Positions 35,876-44,646 of a stretch of 53,153 nt of DNA are shown here, in pieces (within the stretch, counting starts at the first letter, position 1; the number at the start of each line of letters is the position of its first letter). Under the pieces are notes generated by a model. The model did not search any database. It had not been told where the DNA came from and was given only the letters and a program-made list of their open reading frames with translations. This stretch comes from Spirochaetota bacterium (lineage in GTDB: Bacteria > Spirochaetota > UBA4802 > UB4802). The DNA is taken from positions 1-53,153 of the forward strand of contig JAOAIH010000013.1 in the NCBI GenBank assembly GCA_026414805.1, read 5' to 3'. The translations under genes and the position numbers were made by a program.

Positions 35876-36868
35876 ATGAATCCCCAGGAAATATATCCCG
35901 GCATTTTCAGAGTTGTACAGCACAGATCACGGAAAATAGCTCCTCCGGTGAATGTATATATTATTGCAGGTGAAGAAGGATTAATATTTGATGCAGGATA
36001 TGGTGATGACACTTCAATACGCTTGATGGGTGAAGCAATTAATTTTGTGCAGAATAAAAATCCCAAGTGGCACATCTCAAACGTAATACCAAGTCATTCA
36101 CATCCTGATCATTTTTCGGGGCTAAAGCAAATACAGAGTCACTACAATATTAAGGTTATGCTTACAGGAGAGATGGCAAAGGTTTTAACTGATGTACGAG
36201 CGTACCATGAGTCGTACAGATTGAGCACCGTGCAGCAGTACCGTTATGCCACACTATCCCAGCGAATATCCCAACTGCCACTACAGCTTGTATTCAGAAG
36301 CATGTACAAAAGGGTATATGGCATTTCATTTCTTCAATCGTATGATAGCACAGTGGTGCCAGGCCAAACTATATCGGTAAATGGCTATACCTTTACTGTA
36401 CTACATGGCCCAGGGCATTGCAATGACCATATCATGTTGTATGAAAAACAGGAGGGCATTTTATTTGCTGGAGACAATATTTTACGAAGCATTTATACCT
36501 GGCTTGGTCCTCCCCGTTCAGACCTTGCAGAATATTACGCTACTCTTGAAGCATGTTGCAATCTGCCAAATTTAAAACTCATATTAACTGCTCATGGCAG
36601 CCCAATAAATAATCCCAAAGAAAGAATAAAAGAAATAATAGAATACCGAAAACTCAGGACAAAGCAAGTATTTTCAATTGTTGCCAATGAAGAAAATGGA
36701 ATTACATTTAATAAGCTTTTGAATATTATTTATCCGCGCTCTGTTGAGCGCCGATGGCTGGCAAAAGGGTGGATTATTGTTACAATAGAATATCTGTTGC
36801 AAAAAAATGCCCTCAGATTTGAGGGCAAAAGAATTAAGGCCAACAAGTTTGATATACACAAACTGTAA
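35876..36868 (+). CDS. Metallo-beta-lactamase-fold hydrolase with winged-helix tail
   Basis: The protein is 330 residues. Metal motif PSHSHPDHFSG (HxHxDH), then HGPGHCNDHIM (His), FAGDNILR (Asp) and LTAHGSPINN (His), all five ligand groups visible. The C-terminal ~80 residues form the winged-helix region found in LACTB2-like proteins. It could hydrolyse thioesters, lactones or RNA ends. The ATG lies 19 bases after prmA, with the iterated motif in the gap. Confidence 0.82.
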   Translation: MNPQEIYPGIFRVVQHRSRKIAPPVNVYIIAGEEGLIFDAGYGDDTSIRLMGEAINFVQNKNPKWHISNVIPSHSHPDHFSGLKQIQSHYNIKVMLTGEMAKVLTDVRAYHESYRLSTVQQYRYATLSQRISQLPLQLVFRSMYKRVYGISFLQSYDSTVVPGQTISVNGYTFTVLHGPGHCNDHIMLYEKQEGILFAGDNILRSIYTWLGPPRSDLAEYYATLEACCNLPNLKLILTAHGSPINNPKERIKEIIEYRKLRTKQVFSIVANEENGITFNKLLNIIYPRSVERRWLAKGWIIVTIEYLLQKNALRFEGKRIKANKFDIHKL

Positions 36869-36885
36869 AAAAGGAGCAAATGTTC

Positions 36886-37848
36886 CTATCGAGCAATCAA
36901 TAGCTTTTTCCCTGTTAAAAATTCAAAGGCATCCTGTGCAGTTTGTTCAGGAATTTCTTCCATAGGTATATGTCCTACTCCTTCATAAACTTTGAAGACA
37001 GCATTTGGCAGGTCTTTTTGCCATTTTGGAAATTCTGTTGTATAGGGGATCCAGGTATCCTTTGTTCCCCACATTACCATAATTGGACATTTAATAGCAG
37101 TAAGCCCTCTGGATAGATCCTGCTTTTTGGAATACTCCTTCATTACCATGAATACATCTATCCATGCTCTTCTGTTTCCTTCTTTTTGCGATAGCTCAAA
37201 ATATCGGTCCACTACTGCATCAGTAACTTTTGTCTGATCGCCGTAAACTTCGTGTACAGCTTTATTTATAAAATATCGAGGCATGCCAATTCGTGCGAAA
37301 GGTCGTACAAATATATTTGTAGAAAATTTTAACAGCCATGGCATATCCTGAGGATATCCAACAGAATCAATCAGGATAAGTTTTTCAACTTTATCGGGAT
37401 GAGCTACTGCAAATTTCCATGCTATAAAACCCCCAAGGGAGTTTCCTGCTATTGAAAGCTTTTTAATGCCTATCTCTTCGATAGCTTTATTAAGAAGTTC
37501 CACACTATATTCTGGGGTATAGTTTTTGGATGGGATTTGGCCTGATAATCCAAAACCGGGTATGTCAAATCGGATAATCCTGAAATGTTCTTTCAATAAT
37601 GACACCCATCCATCCCAGGTATGCAAAGATGAGCAGACTCCATGAATAAGCAATAATACCGGTTTATCTTTTTTTCCTTCATCTCTGATATGAATGGTTG
37701 TCCCATCAATTATAATAAAACGCGATGATTCATTGGCGTATTTAGGTTTCAGATCATCAAGGGGAATATTTCTCATACCCAGTGATGAGCAGCTTACTGT
37801 TAGAGTAAATACCATAAATAACATAATAAGTCGTGTGAAAGTGTTCAT
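36886..37848 (-). CDS. Alpha/beta-hydrolase lipoprotein
   Basis: The protein is 320 residues. Signal ends LTVSCSS, giving lipidation at Cys20. It has the oxyanion loop LLIHGVCSSLHTW, nucleophile elbow AGNSLGGF, acid in WGTKDTWIP and His in GVGHIPMEE: a full catalytic triad. It probably hydrolyses esters or lipids in the envelope. GGAGG precedes the ATG. A promoter with an embedded palindrome lies about 220 bases upstream (38071-38100), so repression by a TetR-type regulator is likely. Confidence 0.88.
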   Translation of the reverse strand: MNTFTRLIMLFMVFTLTVSCSSLGMRNIPLDDLKPKYANESSRFIIIDGTTIHIRDEGKKDKPVLLLIHGVCSSLHTWDGWVSLLKEHFRIIRFDIPGFGLSGQIPSKNYTPEYSVELLNKAIEEIGIKKLSIAGNSLGGFIAWKFAVAHPDKVEKLILIDSVGYPQDMPWLLKFSTNIFVRPFARIGMPRYFINKAVHEVYGDQTKVTDAVVDRYFELSQKEGNRRAWIDVFMVMKEYSKKQDLSRGLTAIKCPIMVMWGTKDTWIPYTTEFPKWQKDLPNAVFKVYEGVGHIPMEEIPEQTAQDAFEFLTGKKLLIAR

Positions 37849-38003
37849 GAAATACCTCCATAGGAAAATACACAGTAATGTGATGCCTGTAAATGATATT
37901 CAAAAATAACAATTGTTATTAAAGAATCCTTTTAATTCTAAATTGAGTTCCTTATATAAAAGGGTTACTGATAATCTTTTGTATACAATATGTAATAAAT
38001 GTT

Positions 38004-38028
38004 TGGTTTGAATTTATGGTTCAAACCA
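38004..38028. promoter_or_regulatory. Inverted repeat in the leader of the hydrolase gene
   Basis: TGGTTTGAA and its exact complement TTCAAACCA are separated by seven bases. It lies between the predicted minus-strand start site (~38064) and the hydrolase gene. It could be a second operator or an mRNA hairpin. Confidence 0.4.
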
Positions 38029-38070
38029 GATACTATCTCTATAGATAAATAGGAAAAAATAGAGTAAGTA

Positions 38071-38100
38071 AAAATACTGACAAGTCGGTACTTTTGTCAA
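38071..38100 (-). promoter_or_regulatory. Promoter with palindromic operator for the hydrolase lipoprotein
   Basis: On the minus strand TTGACA (38095-38100) and TATTTT (38071-38076) are 18 bases apart. Between and overlapping them lies the palindrome TACTGACAAGTCGGTA (38075-38090, one mismatched pair), of the ACYGAC..GTCGGT type common for TetR-family repressors. The arrangement is that of a classical repressed promoter. Confidence 0.55.
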
Positions 38101-38362
38101 CAAATATTTTATAACCTATAGCAGTGTTGATAAGAATTTTTAATATATTGAAATGATGATTATAAAAAATTTTTCAATTGTTAGTTTTCTATAAAGATGT
38201 AAGGTAGTGAGAATAGAGAATATAAAATTTATGATTTTAATACAAAAACTATATTTAAGTTGTCTTTTTACTATTGCATGTCATGTGTTATATTGTTTTC
38301 GAAATTTACTCGGTAGCAGTGATAAAATTTTTATGTCACACATAAAAAATTAATAGTAATGC

Positions 38363-38393
38363 TTGACTTTTTCTTATAAAGATATTTTATTAT
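38363..38393 (+). promoter_or_regulatory. Promoter of the structured RNA
   Basis: TTGACT (38363-38368) and TATTAT (38388-38393) with a 19-base spacer. The predicted start is at about 38400, exactly where the folded region begins. Confidence 0.45.
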
Positions 38394-38399
38394 ATAACG

Positions 38400-38564
38400 A
38401 AGAGTAAGTTTTAGGTTATTTACAACTCTAAATTCTTACTATTCTAGCCGCAAGGAATCTTGCGGAAAGTCAGTTTGGTACTAGATGTACCACAAGTAAG
38501 GGTAAAGGTTATCCAGAAAAGAAAGAGGGTGAAATTCCTTCAAATTTCATCCTCTTTCTTTTTT
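38400..38564 (+). ncRNA. Predicted structured RNA with strong terminator (sRNA or yggU leader)
   Basis: About 165 bases fold into successive hairpins: AGTAAG/CTTACT (38403-38408, 38435-38440) with an inner stem; CCGCAAG/CTTGCGG (38448-38454, 38459-38465) with loop GAAT; TGGTAC/GTACCA (38476-38481, 38487-38492); GGGTAA/TTATCC (38500-38505, 38509-38514). It ends in a 20-bp terminator stem (38517-38536 with 38543-38562, one G-U) followed by T's. No protein is likely here: the open frame that spans it lacks a Shine-Dalgarno and reads low-complexity. It fits no RNA family I know. Since yggU starts only 30 bases later, it is either an independent sRNA or an attenuator leader for yggU. Confidence 0.7.
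38517..38564 (+). terminator. Long intrinsic terminator of the structured RNA
   Basis: The arm AAAAGAAAGAGGGTGAAATT is complementary over 20 bases, with one G-U, to the 3' arm starting AATTTCATCC; loop of six bases, then T's to 38564. It is the strongest terminator in the window. Confidence 0.85.
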
Positions 38565-38594
38565 ATCACTCTACCTAAAATACTGTTGAAATGT

Positions 38595-38870
38595 ATGGAA
38601 GAATATTTTATTTCTGTTAAGGTTATACCAAAATCATCAAAAAACAGTGTACAGTTTGAAGATGGTATTTTACGAGTGCACCTGAATGCACCACCTGTTG
38701 ATGGAAAAGCAAATAAAGCACTAATACAGCTATTAGCCCATGTGCTTGGAGTTCCAAAATCCTCTGTAGAAATAATACGTGGTGAAAAAGGCAGGAATAA
38801 ACAGATTAAAATTAAAGGCTTAAATGATGTTGCTTTGAAACAAAAACTTGATGATTATAATAGCAAATAA
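38595..38870 (+). CDS. yggU: DUF167/YggU family protein
   Basis: The protein is 91 residues from ATG 38595. The family core is clear: ISVKVIPKSSKNSVQ, LRVHLNAPPVDGKANKALI and VEIIRGEKGRNKQIKI. The upstream in-frame extension to 38460 is the structured RNA and is not protein. The role of the family is unknown. The terminator just upstream suggests that its transcription may depend on read-through. Confidence 0.9.
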   Translation: MEEYFISVKVIPKSSKNSVQFEDGILRVHLNAPPVDGKANKALIQLLAHVLGVPKSSVEIIRGEKGRNKQIKIKGLNDVALKQKLDDYNSK

Positions 38871-38993
38871 TTTTTACTTTGTGTTCTTAAATACAAATGC
38901 ACAAACAGAATATGAAACCGAGAACTTCTATGTTGCTGATATTGATAGCAGATGATGTGCATATTCATAGAATAATTTGTTAGGATTGCTATC

Positions 38994-39374
38994 ATGGTGA
39001 GATTTTTATTTTACGTTAATCTCTTACTGGTAATTATAATTCTACAATCATGTGCATCAGAGAATGAGTCTATTAAAGAAGGGTGCATAAATAAAAATAC
39101 ATTGCAAGTAGTAGTTTTCATTCCTCAAAGTTCATTGCCGCAGGGGAAAAAAGATAAAGATATCATAGTAAAAGAAGCATTGAAAATTTCAGACAAGCGT
39201 TGCGAAGCCATCATCACGGGTGCATTGACCATGAACAATAAAACATTTGAATCACGTGATGCGTATGTTGTGTCATGGAAGATTGGTTTGATTCACAAGA
39301 AGCCCAATGGACATGTTGTCCAGGTGGATTATACATTACGTGATGAGATTGCTTCATTACTCCATTGTAAGTAG
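38994..39374 (+). CDS. Small predicted lipoprotein
   Basis: The protein is 126 residues. MVRFLFYVNLLLVIIILQSCAS gives lipidation at Cys20. The mature protein is short with two further Cys pairs (EGCINK, DKRCEAI) and a C-terminal HCK. No domain is recognised. AGGA lies 11 bases before the ATG. The methyltransferase gene follows after nine bases, probably in the same transcript. Confidence 0.7.
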   Translation: MVRFLFYVNLLLVIIILQSCASENESIKEGCINKNTLQVVVFIPQSSLPQGKKDKDIIVKEALKISDKRCEAIITGALTMNNKTFESRDAYVVSWKIGLIHKKPNGHVVQVDYTLRDEIASLLHCK

Positions 39375-39383
39375 CATTGATGT

Positions 39384-40205
39384 ATGCAATTTAAAACATT
39401 GATAACAGACGATGCAACTATCACAATTTTTGATGAAAGCTATAACGAAGCAATGCATTCGCTTTCTGGTGCCTATCAAGAAGCTGTCTTTATGCATGTT
39501 ATTCCTTCAAAGGTATTAGAGAAACACGGTCAAGTACATGTGCTTGATATAGGGTTTGGCCTGGGCTACAATGTGCTTGCGTTATGTTATGAAGCCAAAA
39601 AACAAAATCGTGATGTTTTCTATTCAATCACCTCATTAGAAAAGAATAAATATATGGTAGAAGCAATGGAATGCGTACATTTCAATGATGATAGAGATAA
39701 AGTATATGAACTGTTGAAGCATTCAGCGCGTGGCAATAAAATCATTACTGATTATTTTAGTCATAGTGTACTGTATGGGGATGCCCGACAGTTACTATCG
39801 CTTTTGCCTGAAAACAGTATTGATGCTGTCTTTCACGATCCCTTTTCCCCTTACAAGAATCCTGAGTTGTGGAGTGTAGATTTTTTTAAAAAGCTTTTTG
39901 ATGTATGCAAGGATGAGTGCATCGTTACAACATATTCAGCAGCAGTACATGTGAGGGTAGCAATGAAAAAGGGAGGTTTTATTGTTGGGAAGGGTCCTCA
40001 GGTGGGCAGAAAAAAAGAAGGGACTGTGGCAACCAAAAGAAATAATGCCGTTACTCCTCTTGGTGAAGAATATTTTGCATTGTTGAAAAATGATCCCAAG
40101 GCCATACCCTTTACTGATCCTGGTTTATGCACTACAACAGAAGAAATACGAGAGCGTCGTAGACTAAAAATGCTACAAGTTAAAAGAGGTCTTCAAGCTC
40201 CTTGA
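39384..40205 (+). CDS. MnmC-type (DUF752) SAM methyltransferase
   Basis: The protein is 273 residues, a stand-alone methyltransferase. TIFDESYNEAMHSLSGAYQEA and HVLDIGFGLGYNVLAL (SAM loop) are close to the methyltransferase half of MnmC. HDPFSPYKNPELWSVDFFKKL matches the substrate motif. In E. coli this half methylates the wobble uridine side chain (nm5U to mnm5U) of certain tRNAs. The FAD half is missing, as in MnmD-type proteins. Its last 26 bases overlap the convergent gene on the other strand. Confidence 0.8.
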   Translation: MQFKTLITDDATITIFDESYNEAMHSLSGAYQEAVFMHVIPSKVLEKHGQVHVLDIGFGLGYNVLALCYEAKKQNRDVFYSITSLEKNKYMVEAMECVHFNDDRDKVYELLKHSARGNKIITDYFSHSVLYGDARQLLSLLPENSIDAVFHDPFSPYKNPELWSVDFFKKLFDVCKDECIVTTYSAAVHVRVAMKKGGFIVGKGPQVGRKKEGTVATKRNNAVTPLGEEYFALLKNDPKAIPFTDPGLCTTTEEIRERRRLKMLQVKRGLQAP

Positions 40206-41886
40206 TAACTGATGAGCCGTTTTGTTTCTTTTCTTCCTGCAGTGTACTATGAGCATCTTTTTTTTGAGAACCAATGCCTAGTGGCGTTTCGCCTTCTTTG
40301 AACTCAATATCTCCCGAAAGATCACCTTCGGAAAGTCGGTATGATAATGCACTTGCGTAAAAGTATGCCAGGTGGATTGCCTCATACACTTTTTTATTTT
40401 GGAGAATGTGCACTGATTCAACATTGATGTCAAATTCAAGAAAATCCTGCGGATTTTCAATTATTTTATTTTCCTCATCCATATCGTGAATGAGGATATC
40501 TAGTTGGGTAGCAATCTTATCCATGATAGCTTTTGTTGTCATTCGCATGTTTTTTGATTCAACTTTTTTCTTTTTTTCCAGCTGTGTGAGGCGCTTTGTG
40601 TATTCAATATACTGTGCATTGTTCAGTGGCTTTTCAGCGCGTATCCGCTCATAGGTTTCAAGGACATGCATGTATTCTTCAAAGCTTTCGGTTACCTTAC
40701 GTAATTCATTGTAGCAATCAGTGAGCCTGTTTTTATAATCTATTTTGCCTGCATCAGTGAATTGAATATTATATTTGATTTTGTTTGTGGTGAGTATAAT
40801 GGAAAATTCATCATCAAACTTTTTAAAGAGGGCATACGTAATCAAGGCCTTGTCTGCTGGGTTTACTTGAACATACGAATCTTTTGGGAATAATGCTACT
40901 ATATCGTTGGTGCTCAAATTCATTAGCGAAAGCCCTTTGAGAATATGTTGGGGAATTTGAGGTTGTTCTTCTTGCTCCTTGGGGATTTGTTCTTCTGCCT
41001 TTTCAGCAGGCTTTGATGCTTTGCGTTTGCCAGGCAAATCGCTGTCACTTATTTGTAAGATAGTCCGTATGTAAGGGCTTGTAATATCAATATAGACATT
41101 GTAGTAGTGACAAAATATACTATGGAGCCTTGGCAGAAATTTATAAAAAGTAATATACAGGCTGTTACGAATGTATTTTCTTTTTTCATAGTGTGTAGAT
41201 TTTTGCTTTTCTAACGATGCCTGTATTTCCAGCGCATTGTTGTAAGCCAGTTCAATTAATTCAATGTAGGGATAAAGGATATAGAGGCTTTTATACATGG
41301 ACATAAGGTGGTTTTTGAGTTTTTGCATGCTCACCATACTGGTTGACTGGTACAGAGCTTCGATTTCATTAAAACGTGTCCTATCAAAGATGTTTGAAAT
41401 CATTACAATAAGTTCATAATAAAGGGGATTAATCTGGTCAAGTTTGGATATTATTTGCTTGCTGTGCTGCGGGTTGAATATGTGAAAATACTGTACCTGG
41501 AACTGAAGAAGGGCTGTTTTATAGCTATGGATAAGATTTTCCATAAATCGGGGTTTAAAGAATTCTGCAGATAAACCGGATACCCCAAGTAAAAACAACC
41601 GCACGCGGATAAACAGTTTGGATAGTTTTTTTTGCAGCCACGTTTCAAACATTTCATCTGATTGTATTTTTGGCTGCTTTGGTTCTTTTGGAACTGTTCT
41701 TTGTGGTGTTTGTGATACTGTTCTAACTGCAGGCTTTACAATTTTTGTTTGCCGTATGGATGGCTTTTCGCGCTCCTCAATAACTTTGCCACCCGCTTGA
41801 ACAAATTTTTCAAACATTTTTTTGCGGGTTTTTTCATCAAGTTCGTCAACTTTGATATTTTCTTTTGTTTTATCTATCTTTTTCAT
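40180..41886 (-). CDS. Large cytosolic protein of unknown function
   Basis: The protein is 568 residues with no signal peptide or transmembrane segment. The N-terminus is Lys/Pro/Thr-rich and probably disordered (to ~80). The rest is predicted helical, with a Glu/Pro/Gln linker near 300 (EEQIPKEQEEQPQIPQ) separating two halves. An ordered second half has LFPKDSYVQVNPADKALITY. No known domain is recognised, and it looks lineage-specific. AGAGAAG precedes the ATG. Convergent overlap with the methyltransferase gene is 26 bases. Confidence 0.75.
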   Translation of the reverse strand: MKKIDKTKENIKVDELDEKTRKKMFEKFVQAGGKVIEEREKPSIRQTKIVKPAVRTVSQTPQRTVPKEPKQPKIQSDEMFETWLQKKLSKLFIRVRLFLLGVSGLSAEFFKPRFMENLIHSYKTALLQFQVQYFHIFNPQHSKQIISKLDQINPLYYELIVMISNIFDRTRFNEIEALYQSTSMVSMQKLKNHLMSMYKSLYILYPYIELIELAYNNALEIQASLEKQKSTHYEKRKYIRNSLYITFYKFLPRLHSIFCHYYNVYIDITSPYIRTILQISDSDLPGKRKASKPAEKAEEQIPKEQEEQPQIPQHILKGLSLMNLSTNDIVALFPKDSYVQVNPADKALITYALFKKFDDEFSIILTTNKIKYNIQFTDAGKIDYKNRLTDCYNELRKVTESFEEYMHVLETYERIRAEKPLNNAQYIEYTKRLTQLEKKKKVESKNMRMTTKAIMDKIATQLDILIHDMDEENKIIENPQDFLEFDINVESVHILQNKKVYEAIHLAYFYASALSYRLSEGDLSGDIEFKEGETPLGIGSQKKDAHSTLQEEKKQNGSSVIKELEDLF

Positions 41887-42014
41887 TATACTTCTCTTTG
41901 TTTTTAATATATATACACAATATAATGTATGTCAACAATATTTAATTTAAGAAAATAACTTGCAAAAATCTGAATAGGTATAAAATATGTGAGCACAAGT
42001 AATGTTGGTAGTAT

Positions 42015-42410
42015 ATGATTACCTTTCAGATTCAGACAACTCGAAAAGAAGAGTTTATTGATATAACTGCAAAAGTTACTGATGCGGTTATAAAATCAAA
42101 TATTTCAAATGGCATCTGTTGTGTGTATGTACCGCATACCACTGCGGCTATCACCATTAATGAAAATGCGGATCCAACTGTACCAAAAGACATTCTTATG
42201 GGATTGTCGCACCTTAAACTTGAATCGTTGCATTTTGCTCACCTTGAAGGCAATTCGCCAGCTCATATCAAGTCTTCAATAATTGGTTGCTCCATAGCTA
42301 TCATTGTAGAAAATAAACGTTTGCAACTGGGCACCTGGCAGGGAATATTTTTCTGTGAATTTGATGGACCACGCACACGGAAGGTGATAGTTCAGTGTGT
42401 GGGAACATAA
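42015..42410 (+). CDS. yjbQ: YjbQ/UPF0047 family protein
   Basis: The protein is 131 residues. The family signatures are VYVPHTTAAITINENADP, SHLKLESLHFAHLEGNSPAHIKSSIIG, and GTWQGIFFCEFDGPRTRKV. Members have weak thiamine-phosphate synthase activity in E. coli; the true role is unclear. The start has only a weak Shine-Dalgarno. Confidence 0.92.
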   Translation: MITFQIQTTRKEEFIDITAKVTDAVIKSNISNGICCVYVPHTTAAITINENADPTVPKDILMGLSHLKLESLHFAHLEGNSPAHIKSSIIGCSIAIIVENKRLQLGTWQGIFFCEFDGPRTRKVIVQCVGT

Positions 42411-42428
42411 CAGTGTAATTTTTTGTTT

Positions 42429-42458
42429 TTGACAAATTTTGCACTAAACTTTTATGTA
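42429..42458 (+). promoter_or_regulatory. Possible promoter of the moxR operon
   Basis: TTGACA (42429-42434) is perfect; the -10 is TTATGT (42452-42457) at 17 bases or TATGTA at 18. It leaves a leader of about 90 bases to the moxR ATG, with GAGGTGA before it. Confidence 0.4.
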
Positions 42459-42558
42459 TGAATACATAGTCTATATGGTAAATGGCATTACACCATTCAA
42501 AGTATGGTTTCTTAATGAACTATCCTTATAGAAAAACAATATTATATTGAGGTGAACA

Positions 42559-43413
42559 ATGAATTATTTTACGGGTACCCAGGATTATGTTCTATCACAG
42601 GAACTTAAAGATAATGTGAATGTGGCGATAGCATTAGGGCGCCCACTGCTTGTTAAAGGTGAACCGGGCACAGGAAAAACATTGCTTGCACATTCTATTG
42701 CCAAAGGCCTTGGGAAAAGGCTTTTGGTGTGGAATATTAAATCCACAACTAAAGCGCAGGAGGGCTTATACGTATACGATACCGTGCAGCGACTGAACGA
42801 TGCACGGTTTGGCGACAAAGATGTTTCCAATATAAAACAGTATATTAAGCTTGGTAAATTGGGAGAGGCTTTTGCCTCAGAAGACCAGGTAGTACTGTTA
42901 ATTGATGAAATAGATAAAGCCGACATTGAGTTCCCTAATGACCTGTTACATGAGCTTGACATCATGAATTTTTATATACCTGAAACAGGCGAAACTATAA
43001 CAGCAAAACACCGCCCCATCGTTATTATTACATCCAATAGCGAAAAAGAATTACCCGATCCGTTCTTGCGGCGGTGTGTGTTTCACTATATAGCTTTCCC
43101 TGATGAGGAGCTCATGGAAAAGATTGTGAGAGTACATTTCCCTGATATTGAAAAGAAGCTCTTACGTGAGTGCCTCAAAAAGTTTTACTGGATACGACAA
43201 TTTGACATGCTACGGAAAAAACCCTCAACCAGCGAACTGATTGACTGGATTCAGGCGCTTATTGTGGGAGGTGTGCCTATTAAAAAGATTGAAGACGAAT
43301 TGCCCTTTATTGGAACTCTTTTGAAAAAGAAAGAAGACATTGATGTAGTTGTCAATTCTGGTAAAACGCATTACGCATATAATAGCAGTGTAAGGACACG
43401 CGATGTTTATTAA
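42559..43413 (+). CDS. MoxR-type AAA ATPase
   Basis: The protein is 284 residues. Walker A GEPGTGKTLLA, Walker B LLIDEIDKAD, sensor 1 ITSNSEKELPDPFLRR with the arginine finger. The substrate is normally a partner protein with a VWA domain; the next gene encodes one and overlaps by 11 bases. Such pairs act as chaperones that load metals or assemble enzymes, for instance CoxD/CoxE for CO dehydrogenase. No client enzyme is present here. Confidence 0.9.
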   Translation: MNYFTGTQDYVLSQELKDNVNVAIALGRPLLVKGEPGTGKTLLAHSIAKGLGKRLLVWNIKSTTKAQEGLYVYDTVQRLNDARFGDKDVSNIKQYIKLGKLGEAFASEDQVVLLIDEIDKADIEFPNDLLHELDIMNFYIPETGETITAKHRPIVIITSNSEKELPDPFLRRCVFHYIAFPDEELMEKIVRVHFPDIEKKLLRECLKKFYWIRQFDMLRKKPSTSELIDWIQALIVGGVPIKKIEDELPFIGTLLKKKEDIDVVVNSGKTHYAYNSSVRTRDVY

Positions 43414-44593
43414 TTTTTTCTTTAATCTCAAAGCACATGGTGTGCCGGTATCACTTCATGAGTGGATAGCACTGCATGAGGCTCTTGCGTTGAATCTGAA
43501 TGATACCAGCCTCACAAAGTTTTATTATATGGCACGTGCCATTCTTGTGAAAAATGAAGTATTTTACGATAGATACGATATCGCCTTCCTTGATACATTT
43601 AAAGATATTGAAACAACTGATGAGCTGCTTGAACAGATTTTAGAAGGCCTTAAGAAAGTTAAAGAACTTCATCTCACCGAGGAGGAAAAGCGTGAGATAC
43701 AAAAGCTGAATTTAGATGAAGTGCTACGAAATTTTGAGGAGCAGCTGCGTCAGGGGCATTATAAAAATCATGTTGGTGGCAATAAAGCTATTGGCACTGG
43801 TGGCCGCTCCACGCAGGGTGCCTGGGGATATAATCCTGCAGGCATTAGAATAGGACAGGGTGTTTCTCGAAACAAGAGTGCTGTACAGATAGCTGAAAAA
43901 CGCCAATTTAAAAATTACTCAAATCAGGTGGTGCTTGATACCCGGCAGATGCGCGTGGCGTTATCACACCTGCGTTCGCTTCTGCCTATCGGCCCTGAAG
44001 AAAAGCTTGATGTTGAGAAGACGGTAGATGCCACAAGCCGCAATGCAGGTGAGCTTGAGCTTATATGGAAAAAGAAAGAGAAAAAGGCTTCAAAGCTTAT
44101 ATTATTGATGGATGTAGGTGGTTCTATGACGCCGTACGCACGGCTTGTTGAACGGCTTTTTTCTGCTGCTTCATCGCAAATAAGCAAGCTGAAATATTAC
44201 TATTTTCATAATTGTATATATCAGGACTTATGGAAAGATATTGAGCGCTCAGAGTCAATCAGTACAGCTGACTTTTTGAAAAATGCAGATAAGGATTATA
44301 AGCTCATCATCGTTGGGGATGCTGAAATGGCACCCTCAGAGCTTACCTGGGTCAATGGAGCTATCGACTACTGGTACCATAACGATATACCCGGGATTGT
44401 GTGGTTACAGCGAATACGCGAAACTTTTACTCATTCAATATGGCTTAATCCCATTCCCAAACGTTCATGGGATTATATACAGACAACACGTATGATTAAA
44501 AATATCTTTCCAATGTTTGAGCTTACATTGGAAGGTCTTGATGAAGGCATTAAGCAACTGGTGTCAGGCAGGGCACAACAAAAGGTAAGGTAA
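43403..44593 (+). CDS. VWA-domain protein, CoxE family
   Basis: The protein is 396 residues. The N-terminal CoxE region (HGVPVSLHEWIALHEALAL) is followed by a Gly-rich linker (HVGGNKAIGTGGRSTQGAWG), and a VWA domain from ~230. The MIDAS motif is DVGGSMT. Later VWA text: IIVGDAEMAPSELTW. It is the partner of the MoxR ATPase with which it overlaps. It is cytosolic. Confidence 0.88.
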   Translation: MFINFFFNLKAHGVPVSLHEWIALHEALALNLNDTSLTKFYYMARAILVKNEVFYDRYDIAFLDTFKDIETTDELLEQILEGLKKVKELHLTEEEKREIQKLNLDEVLRNFEEQLRQGHYKNHVGGNKAIGTGGRSTQGAWGYNPAGIRIGQGVSRNKSAVQIAEKRQFKNYSNQVVLDTRQMRVALSHLRSLLPIGPEEKLDVEKTVDATSRNAGELELIWKKKEKKASKLILLMDVGGSMTPYARLVERLFSAASSQISKLKYYYFHNCIYQDLWKDIERSESISTADFLKNADKDYKLIIVGDAEMAPSELTWVNGAIDYWYHNDIPGIVWLQRIRETFTHSIWLNPIPKRSWDYIQTTRMIKNIFPMFELTLEGLDEGIKQLVSGRAQQKVR

Positions 44594-44608
44594 AAATATA
44601 GATACTTG

Positions 44609-44634
44609 TACTGCCTGCACAATGTCGGGCGGTA
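44609..44634. terminator. Hairpin between convergent genes
   Basis: TACTGCCTG (44609-44617) pairs with CGGGCGGTA (44626-44634), with two G-U, across an 8-base loop. It sits between the VWA gene (+) and the TPR lipoprotein gene (-). Confidence 0.45.
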
Positions 44635-44646
44635 TATCTGTTGGTG

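Larger units (their letters stand above)
37849..38399. other. AT-rich regulatory region upstream of the hydrolase
   Basis: No gene is seen. It contains a perfect 16-base palindrome AATAACAATTGTTATT (37905-37920), an inverted repeat TGGTTTGAA/TTCAAACCA (38004-38012 and 38020-38028), the operator-promoter at 38071-38100 on the minus strand, and the promoter of the structured RNA (38363-38393). Confidence 0.6.

Noticed and set aside
36872-36887. Short hairpin AGGAGC/GTTCCT between convergent MBL and hydrolase genes
   Set aside because: Only six pairs including a G-U and no T-tract; too weak for a terminator call.
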